Source of the DNA: Chitinophagaceae bacterium
GTDB taxonomy: Bacteria; Bacteroidota; Bacteroidia; Chitinophagales; Chitinophagaceae
NCBI GenBank assembly: GCA_947371755.1
Contig: CANBQT010000020.1
Span: forward strand, 1 to 48,552
Direction of reading: 5' to 3'
Length of the DNA: 48,552 bases
In this document: positions 8,713 to 16,228 of the stretch, in pieces
Numbering within the stretch: the first letter of the stretch is position 1
How the letters are laid out: every line of letters starts with the position of its first letter
Position numbers and translations under genes: made by a program
The notes under the pieces: generated by a model
What the model saw: only the letters and a program-made list of their open reading frames with translations
Database searches by the model: none
What the model was told of the DNA's origin: nothing

Positions 8713-8930
8713 ATATTCATGATGAGGGTGTGACGAAAAATTTATAATGATTTCTCTTTATTTTGCTCCGTTTCAAAAACCGCCATTATTTTAAAGATAA
8801 ATGGTTTTATTACGTCTGGTAGAACCAATTCTAAATAGTATTTTTTGTATATTTATATGCGCTCTAAGAAATGTAATTGGAATGGTTTTTTGGCGTAACC
8901 CCAATTCAATTAAAAGTTGAAACCTACCCC

Positions 8931-11900
8931 ATGGATTCGTTATTGAATTTGTTGTCAAAAAATGCTATTGGTCTTTGTATCACTGATGAGAATGGGATAT
9001 GCATCGATGTGAATGAAGAATTTCTTAAAATATTTGGTACAGAAAAAAGCGCCATACTTTCTTGTCCATTTTCAAGTATAGCATCTACTTTTCAGTATAA
9101 ATCTTTTTATAAGATTTATGAAAGGTTAAAGCTCAATATGGAAACCTTAATTGAGTTCAACTTCCAAAGAGCGGATGGTACTTTTCAGCTTTTGTCTTTC
9201 TCTTCAGAATGGGATGAAAGAGATAGTGTGCCCAAGCAATTATTAATCACAGTAAGGAAGGTTCATTTTACGAAGCAAATGCAACTTCAATTGCAGGACA
9301 AAGAAGAATATCAAAGAGCGGATTTTTTAGCGCTGATCAACAATATGCCTGATATTGTTTATTCATTCGACAATGATTTAAAGCTAATCAATTTCAATAA
9401 TGAATTTGCTAAGGTTACCCAGCATTATCTTGGAAAACATCCTAAAGTTGGGGCGTCTGTTTTTGAATTGATTTCGAATCAAGACAAAAACAAAATAAAT
9501 GAATTTATTGCCAAGTCTCAATCGGGTAAACATTTTTCCTATCAAGACAAACTCTCCAAAAATGGAGTGGATACCTTTTATGATGTTTCTATCAATCCCA
9601 TCATTAATGAACATGGAGTGCAATTGGGTGTTTCTGTTTTTGCAAAAAATATTACAGAAAGAAAAAAAATTGAAAATGAAAACCTAGAAAAGGGAATGCT
9701 CCTGAATACTATGATCCATTCTATGAATGAAGGAGTAGCTCTTGTGAATCAACTAGGAGAATTGATCATTTGCAATGAAAGTTTAAGCAAGATGATTAGT
9801 GTTGAAGATAACCAAACAATATCATCGGAATGGCAGAGCCTCTATCAATTATATGACCCCATAAAAAAAACACCCCTTATTTGGGAAGAAAATCCATTGA
9901 AGCAAGCCTTACAAGGCAATGGTATTTCGAATAAGGAATTCATGTTGAGAAATAGTATTGGAGTTGAAATTTATGTTATCTGCTCTGCAATGCCCATTAA
10001 AGATCAAAACGGGATTATTATAGCAGCCATGTCTGTGCAATATGATATCAGTGAGATCAAATTAGCCATAAAGAATTTGCAGGATAGTCATGAAAGGTAT
10101 GAGTATGTAACTAAAGCAACATTTGACGCTATTTGGGATTTGAATTTGGAAAACGACGAATTATACTGGGGTGAAGGATTTGCTAGACTATTTGGTCATG
10201 AAACTCATGAAAATAAAGGCGATTTAGTTGTTTGGTACGAACATATTCATAACGAAGACAGGCCAAGGGTTTTAAATAGTATCAATACTTTAATTAAAGG
10301 GAAAGGGAATAATTGGGCTGAGGAATATCGATTCAAGAAAGCTAATGGTGAATATGCATTTGTGAGAAATAAAGGTATTGTTATCCGCGATAAGAAAGGT
10401 AAAGGTCTTAGGATGATTGGGGCCATGCAAGATATCAGCTCTCAAAAAAAAGAAGAGACTCAATTAAGATTATTTAAATCAGTGATCACTAATAGCACAG
10501 ATGTGGTATTAATCACAGAAGCAGAACCCATAGGCTCAACAGGTCCAAGAATTATTTATGTAAATGAAGCTTTTACTAAATTAACCGGATATTCTAGTGA
10601 AGAAGTAATTGGTAAAACACCAAGAATACTTCAGGGGGAGCTAACGGATAGGACAGAATTGGATCGAATAAAAACTGCATTAAAAAAATGGGAACCCTGT
10701 GAGGCTGAAGTGATTAATTATAAGAAAAATGGTGAATTGTTTTGGGTAAATCTTTCTATTATTCCACTCGCCAATGAAGTAGGGTATATTACACATTGGA
10801 TCTCAATACAAAGAGATATCACCAATTACAAAAATGCGATTCTTGAAAAAGAGTTTTTCTACGATCTGATTCAAACAATTAATAGTAATGAATTTTTAGA
10901 GTTATCATTAAGTATAGTTATAGGAAAGATTTGTCAGCATTTTGCATACACCTACGCTGAAGCATGGTTAGTAAATATTGACGATACTAAAATGCTATAT
11001 AAAGCCAATTGGTCGAAAACTGAGAAAGCAGCCATGTTTAGGAAAGTAAAGCCAATGGAACATACAGTTCGAGGTTTGGGAGTAATGGGTAAGGCATGGC
11101 AGGAACAAAAAATTCTATACTTCGATGATATTAATGAATCGGAATTTTTGTGTAAAGACAATGCGGAAAGAGCGGGCTTAACTAGTGTTTTGCTTATCCC
11201 GATTTTTTACAATGATCAGGTCATCGCCATGCTTAATTTCTTTAGCGATAAGCCTTTTACGTTTGAACAAATATCATCTGATCTCTTAAATAAGATTAGT
11301 AAACAAATTGGCTCGAATATTCAAAAATCAAGGTCTGATGACGAGTTAAATAGGTTTTTCAATTTATCCCCCGACCTTTTATGTGTCATCGGATTTGATG
11401 GATATTTCAAGAAGATAAATCAAGCTGTTACTAATTTGCTTGGTTTCTCAGAAATGGATATAGTTAAAAGAAATATTGAAAGTATTTTCAATCTCAATAA
11501 TGATGAAAATATATTAGGTGGATGGGATCATTTTTTAGAAGGTCAAAGTTTAGTAAATCATGAAAGTGCTGTAATTACCAAATCAGGTAAAGTAAAGTGG
11601 CTATCCTGGACTGCAGTTCCAATCACAGAAGAGGCGGTAATTTTTGCTGTGGCTAAAGATATTACCGAGAAAAAGCAAATGGAATTGGAAAGAGAGAATA
11701 TATTAGAAAGTATCTCTGATTGCTTTTATGCCTTGGATAATGACTTTAATTTCACCTATATCAATAAACCGGCTCAAAATCTCTTAAAGAAAAATACAAG
11801 TGAATTGGTTGGGCAAAATATTTTCGAAATATATCCCTATTTGAAACAAGGTTTATTTTACGAAAACTTCCAAAAAGCACTGAATGAAAAAGAGCCCATA

Positions 11901-13136
11901 CATTTTGAAATCAAATCGAAAGACGCTTTAAATTGGTATGAGGAAAGTTTCTATCCTACCATTGACGGTATTTCTATATTTTTCAGATCGATCAATGATA
12001 GGAAAAAACATGAGCAGGAGATCCTTGAAGTGAATGAACGGTATGACTTAGTTGGTAAGGCTACCAATGATATCATCTGGGATTGGGACATCATTTCTGG
12101 AAATGTTTATAGAACAGGGGATGGGTTATTGAAACTTATTGATGTTGAACACAATTCAAATACTGCCAATAATGAATTCTGGCAATCAAGAATTCATCCG
12201 GAAGATCTGGTAGTAGAAAGTGCAAGAATGAAAAAATTATTGGATGACCCTAATAAAAAACAATGGAGTTCTTCTTTCCGTTTCCAAAAACCAGATGGCA
12301 CTTATGCTTTCGTCTATGAAAAAGGCTTTGTTATCAGAGATGAGCATAGGAAGGCTGTTAGAATGATTGGTGCTACGAGAGATATCACCCAGCAAAAAGA
12401 ATCCGAGCTATTGCTGAAAGAGCTAAATGAAAAATTAAAGACGAGGGCAGAAGAATTGGCAAATTCAAACGTTGAATTAGAGCGGTTTGCTTATGTTGCT
12501 TCGCACGACTTGCAAGAGCCATTGCGAATGGTTTCCAGTTTTCTTCAATTACTGCAAAAAAAATATGAACCCCAGTTAGACGAAACAGCAAATAAATATA
12601 TAGGACTTGCAGTTGACGGAGCCAATAGAATGAAGCGGCTGATCAATGATCTACTTCAGTTTTCTAGAATAACCAGTTCAGCCATTGCGCTTCAAGCTAT
12701 TGATCTCAATGAAATTCTTGATGAGTTGCAGGAATTATTTAAATTAAAATTACAATCATGTGACGGTGTTATTTTGGTAGAAAAACTTCCCGTTATCAAT
12801 GCAGATAAAACACCAATGATGCAGCTTTTGCAAAATTTAATCAGTAATGCATTAAAATATAGAAGTGAGGAAAGGCCACCAGTAATTTCAGTAAGTGCAA
12901 GAGAAGGTTTGCTGGAATGGACATTTGTTGTGGAAGATAATGGGATAGGTATTGAACCCAAATTTTTCGAAAAGATATTTGTAATTTTTCAGAGGCTGCA
13001 TAATAAGAATGAATATAGTGGTACAGGAATTGGGCTGGCTATTTGTAAAAAAATCGTAGAGAGATTTAATGGTAAAATATGGTTAGAATCAGTTGTTGGT
13101 AATGGAAGTAAATTTTATTTTACGATACCTAAGTGA
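8931..13136 (+). CDS. Cytoplasmic multi-PAS/GAF sensor histidine kinase
   Basis: This protein has 1401 residues from the ATG at 8931. A TTG at 8877 would add 18 residues without domain content and is less likely. No membrane helix is visible. Domains in order: PAS (~1-115), PAS (~128-250), PAS (~256-375), PAS_3-type (~389-515), PAS_9/LOV-like (~517-640), GAF (~640-800), PAS (~804-920), PAS (~924-1030), PAS_3-type (~1036-1165), HisKA with His1192 in ASHDLQEPLRM, and HATPase_c (~1289-1400) with NLISNALKY, DNGIGI and GTGIGLAIC. The LOV-like domain has GKTPRILQG where photoactive LOV domains have GRNCRFLQG, so the flavin-binding cysteine is replaced by Pro564. PAS domains 4 and 8 are similar to each other (WD..., RIHPED-type) and suggest internal duplication. 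Its stop overlaps the start region of the next receiver-kinase gene, so the two are co-transcribed. Confidence 0.9.
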   Translation: MDSLLNLLSKNAIGLCITDENGICIDVNEEFLKIFGTEKSAILSCPFSSIASTFQYKSFYKIYERLKLNMETLIEFNFQRADGTFQLLSFSSEWDERDSVPKQLLITVRKVHFTKQMQLQLQDKEEYQRADFLALINNMPDIVYSFDNDLKLINFNNEFAKVTQHYLGKHPKVGASVFELISNQDKNKINEFIAKSQSGKHFSYQDKLSKNGVDTFYDVSINPIINEHGVQLGVSVFAKNITERKKIENENLEKGMLLNTMIHSMNEGVALVNQLGELIICNESLSKMISVEDNQTISSEWQSLYQLYDPIKKTPLIWEENPLKQALQGNGISNKEFMLRNSIGVEIYVICSAMPIKDQNGIIIAAMSVQYDISEIKLAIKNLQDSHERYEYVTKATFDAIWDLNLENDELYWGEGFARLFGHETHENKGDLVVWYEHIHNEDRPRVLNSINTLIKGKGNNWAEEYRFKKANGEYAFVRNKGIVIRDKKGKGLRMIGAMQDISSQKKEETQLRLFKSVITNSTDVVLITEAEPIGSTGPRIIYVNEAFTKLTGYSSEEVIGKTPRILQGELTDRTELDRIKTALKKWEPCEAEVINYKKNGELFWVNLSIIPLANEVGYITHWISIQRDITNYKNAILEKEFFYDLIQTINSNEFLELSLSIVIGKICQHFAYTYAEAWLVNIDDTKMLYKANWSKTEKAAMFRKVKPMEHTVRGLGVMGKAWQEQKILYFDDINESEFLCKDNAERAGLTSVLLIPIFYNDQVIAMLNFFSDKPFTFEQISSDLLNKISKQIGSNIQKSRSDDELNRFFNLSPDLLCVIGFDGYFKKINQAVTNLLGFSEMDIVKRNIESIFNLNNDENILGGWDHFLEGQSLVNHESAVITKSGKVKWLSWTAVPITEEAVIFAVAKDITEKKQMELERENILESISDCFYALDNDFNFTYINKPAQNLLKKNTSELVGQNIFEIYPYLKQGLFYENFQKALNEKEPIHFEIKSKDALNWYEESFYPTIDGISIFFRSINDRKKHEQEILEVNERYDLVGKATNDIIWDWDIISGNVYRTGDGLLKLIDVEHNSNTANNEFWQSRIHPEDLVVESARMKKLLDDPNKKQWSSSFRFQKPDGTYAFVYEKGFVIRDEHRKAVRMIGATRDITQQKESELLLKELNEKLKTRAEELANSNVELERFAYVASHDLQEPLRMVSSFLQLLQKKYEPQLDETANKYIGLAVDGANRMKRLINDLLQFSRITSSAIALQAIDLNEILDELQELFKLKLQSCDGVILVEKLPVINADKTPMMQLLQNLISNALKYRSEERPPVISVSAREGLLEWTFVVEDNGIGIEPKFFEKIFVIFQRLHNKNEYSGTGIGLAICKKIVERFNGKIWLESVVGNGSKFYFTIPK

Positions 13137-13141
13137 TCAAT

Positions 13142-14617
13142 ATGAGTCAAGCATTGAAAATATTATTAGTAGAAGATAGTGAAGGCGATTTCTTTTTGGT
13201 ACACGAATACCTTAAGGAGGTATATGACAATGTGGAGATCGAACATTGTTGGCGATTGCTTGAGGCAAAAAAAAGTTTAAGCACAACTCAATTTGATATT
13301 ATTTTATTAGACTTAACATTGCCTGATAGTAATGGCAAAGAGTCTATCATTGAAATCATGGACCTTTTACAAGGTGCACCATTGATTGTGTTGACAGGAT
13401 ATGCAGATAAAAATTTCGCAGTAGATACTATGCAACTTGGTGTGCAGGATTATCTGATAAAGGACGATGTAACACCTAGCATTCTATTTAAAAGTATCAG
13501 TTATAGTATTGAACGGAACAAAATCTATCAGTTGTTCCTATCAACAGAAAAAAAATTCAGGTCAATTGTTGAGAATAGTTCAGACGGATACGCTTTAATA
13601 GATTTAGATGGGAGAGTAAGAGAATTAAGTCCCTATGGGAAATTAAAGATCAATCTTAACCTGATGAATGAAGAGGGTTTTTTCAAAGTTGGGTCAATTC
13701 ATCCTGATCATCGGGAATCTGCGCTTGCAACATTCTATGAAGTATCTAAACATCATGGCGAAATCAGAAGTGTGGAGTTGAAATATAGGGTGGATGAAAA
13801 TGATTATCACTGGATTGAATCTACCATCTATAATTTATTAAATGAACCCTCAGTTGGTGCAATTGTTTTAAATTATCGGGATATAAATTTGCGGAAACTT
13901 GAGGAAGAACAACGCTATGCATTGATTGAAGAATTGATGCAGTCGAACGCAGATTTAAAACAGTTTGGTTTTATTACTTCCCATAATTTAAGAGCTCCTT
14001 TAACCAACCTTCTTTCTATAGTTGATCTTTTAGATATGAATAAAATAAAAGATGATTCAACGAAAGAATTATTAGGTGCTTTTAAGAACGCTACATTTCA
14101 ATTGAATGATACATTAAATGATCTTATCAAGGTTCTATTTATTCGGGAAAATAGATTTATCGCACTCAGTCAGATCGACTTTGAAACTGTGGCGTCAAAA
14201 AATATTCATAGTTTAAATGCCTTGATTAATAGTTCAGACATTAAGATTGATTTCGATTTTTCTGAAGCTCCTACTGTTTTGTTTGATTCAAATTATTTAG
14301 AAAGTATACTCCTGAATCTCATGAGCAATTCAATCAAATTTGCTTCGCCAGACAGAAGACTTAATATAAAAATGAAATCCAGAAAGGAAGGTGATTTTAT
14401 TATTTTGGAATTTTCAGATAACGGAATCGGGATGGATATGGAAAGAGTTAAGGATAGGATTTTTGGATTGTATCAACGCTTTCATGACCGACCCGATAGT
14501 AAAGGGATTGGCTTATATTTAATTCATTCTCAGGTAACTGCTTTGGGGGGAAAGATTCGTGTAACTTCAAAAGTTAATGAAGGCACCACATTTTATATAA
14601 CATTTAAACAAGGGTAA
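13142..14617 (+). CDS. Receiver-PAS-HisKA histidine kinase (hybrid, N-terminal receiver)
   Basis: This protein has 491 residues from the ATG at 13142. A GTG at 13133 overlaps the previous stop and adds only three residues. The N-terminal receiver has Glu/Asp at residues 11-12 (VEDSEGD), the phospho-acceptor Asp57 in LLDLTLPDSNG, and a YLIKDD motif with the conserved lysine. A PAS domain (~135-255) follows. HisKA has His281 in TSHNLRAP, and HATPase_c has NLMSNSIKF, DNGIGM and GIGLYL boxes. There is no membrane segment. An N-terminal receiver on a kinase typically takes phosphate from, or is gated by, another kinase, and the eight-PAS kinase directly upstream (5 bases apart) is the obvious candidate. 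Confidence 0.9.
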   Translation: MSQALKILLVEDSEGDFFLVHEYLKEVYDNVEIEHCWRLLEAKKSLSTTQFDIILLDLTLPDSNGKESIIEIMDLLQGAPLIVLTGYADKNFAVDTMQLGVQDYLIKDDVTPSILFKSISYSIERNKIYQLFLSTEKKFRSIVENSSDGYALIDLDGRVRELSPYGKLKINLNLMNEEGFFKVGSIHPDHRESALATFYEVSKHHGEIRSVELKYRVDENDYHWIESTIYNLLNEPSVGAIVLNYRDINLRKLEEEQRYALIEELMQSNADLKQFGFITSHNLRAPLTNLLSIVDLLDMNKIKDDSTKELLGAFKNATFQLNDTLNDLIKVLFIRENRFIALSQIDFETVASKNIHSLNALINSSDIKIDFDFSEAPTVLFDSNYLESILLNLMSNSIKFASPDRRLNIKMKSRKEGDFIILEFSDNGIGMDMERVKDRIFGLYQRFHDRPDSKGIGLYLIHSQVTALGGKIRVTSKVNEGTTFYITFKQG

Positions 14618-14637
14618 ATCATCTTATAATTTTTTTT

Positions 14638-16044
14638 ATGCGAATACTTGTAGTTGAAGATAATGAAGGTGATTACTTTCTTGTACATGAATACTTACAT
14701 GATATATTCCCAGTTCTTGAAATTAAGCATAACACCCTATTTAAAGAAGCTATACTTAGTTTAGAAGAAGCGGTTTATGATATCATCCTTTTGGATCTGT
14801 CTTTGCCAGATAGTAATGGAACAGATAGTATTGTAGACATGGTAAAACTGGCTAATGGCATACCTGTTATTGTGTTAACGGGGTTTGGAGATTTGCAATT
14901 CGCAATGGACAGTTTAAAACTTGGTGTGCAGGACTATTTATTAAAGGATGATGTAAATCCAATGGTGCTTCGAAAGAGTATTGGATATAGTATAGAACGA
15001 AATAAGATAAGTTCAACTCTTCGCGTATCTGAAGCAAAATATCGATATCTATTTGATAATAACCCCGACTTCATTTTTATTTTTAATCCAGATACAAGGA
15101 TCATTTTAGATGTAAATGAAACTGCCGCCCAATCTTTAGGATACAGCAAAGATGCTTTTCTTGAAATGAATATATGGGATATTTATGAAATAGATGATCA
15201 GGAAGAAATGGATCATTTAGTAAAAAATTTAAGCAACAATAAAGCCAATATTCATAAGAAGATTGTAAAAAGCAAAAGCAAAGACGGAAACGTTTTTTAT
15301 ACTGATCTGGCCTTGCATGAAATTAATTACAATGGCTTCGATGCTGTGTTAACAATTGGTACAGATGTAACTGAAAATGTTTTGTTAGAACAGAAACTAG
15401 CTGATGAAAGAAGGAGAAAAACGCGTGAGATTGCTGAGGCTGTAATTGTTGCCCAAGAAAGGGAAAGAAGAGAAATAGGACTGGAATTACACGACAACGT
15501 AAATCAGATTTTGGCGGGTAGTCTGATGTACCTTGGCTTGTTAAAGAAAGAATTAAAAGTGCAGTCTGACTTATATAAAGACATAGAAAAATTAATTACG
15601 GAGGCGATTCAAGAAATTCGAACACTTTCTCATAATCTGATACCCCCATCACTTAACGAATTGGAATTAGGCGACGCTTTGGATCATATTATTTCAATTG
15701 CAAAAAAAGCCACTGAACTTGATATTCAAAAGGATCTTTTTGATTTTAGGGAAAGCGAAATTTCGAACGATCTTAAACTTACAATTTATCGTATCATTCA
15801 AGAGCAGTTCAATAATATATTAAAACATGCGAGGGCAAAACATATACTGATCAGATTATTTCAGGAAGGAGATAAAGTTATCCTTTGCGTAAAAGACGAT
15901 GGCAGAGGGTTTGATCCGGAAACCACCACACATGGAGTTGGCCTGATTAATATTCAAACCAGGGCTTCACTTTTTAGTGGGGAAGTAAAAATTATTTCAA
16001 GCCCGGGAAATGGCACTGAAGTAATCGTAACTTTTCAGATTTAA
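14638..16044 (+). CDS. Receiver-PAS-HisKA_3 histidine kinase (NarX/DegS-type core)
   Basis: This 468-residue cytoplasmic protein has a receiver with Asp53 in LLDLSLPDSNG. The receiver is close to that of the preceding gene: NEGDYFLVHEYL here, SEGDFFLVHEYL there, and both carry a GVQDYL.KDDV block. A PAS domain (~125-245) follows. The kinase core is of the HisKA_3 class with His285 in ELHDNVNQIL and a HATPase_c domain showing GRGFDP and GVGLINIQTR. HisKA_3 kinases usually phosphorylate NarL/LuxR-type regulators, and none is encoded in this window. The gene starts 20 bases after its neighbour and completes a three-gene operon. The pair looks like a receiver-PAS duplication joined to two different kinase classes. 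Confidence 0.9.
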   Translation: MRILVVEDNEGDYFLVHEYLHDIFPVLEIKHNTLFKEAILSLEEAVYDIILLDLSLPDSNGTDSIVDMVKLANGIPVIVLTGFGDLQFAMDSLKLGVQDYLLKDDVNPMVLRKSIGYSIERNKISSTLRVSEAKYRYLFDNNPDFIFIFNPDTRIILDVNETAAQSLGYSKDAFLEMNIWDIYEIDDQEEMDHLVKNLSNNKANIHKKIVKSKSKDGNVFYTDLALHEINYNGFDAVLTIGTDVTENVLLEQKLADERRRKTREIAEAVIVAQERERREIGLELHDNVNQILAGSLMYLGLLKKELKVQSDLYKDIEKLITEAIQEIRTLSHNLIPPSLNELELGDALDHIISIAKKATELDIQKDLFDFRESEISNDLKLTIYRIIQEQFNNILKHARAKHILIRLFQEGDKVILCVKDDGRGFDPETTTHGVGLINIQTRASLFSGEVKIISSPGNGTEVIVTFQI

Positions 16045-16228
16045 TCAACATGAAAGAGTAACGCTACAATTAAAATTCAGAGAAGTAGATGTTGCAGCCT
16101 TCTTACTAGCACTAAATCGTCATGAATAAATAATAAATAAGGCATTTTTTCGTTAATACAGAACAGTCGACCCTAAATGAACGTTATGAATTTTATGTGA
16201 AGCTGTCCGAACCCCTAGAACAAAGTAT

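Noticed and set aside
8877..8930. TTG start 54 bases upstream of the multi-PAS kinase ATG.
   Set aside because: The added 18 residues belong to no domain, and the ATG at 8931 begins just before the first PAS helix.
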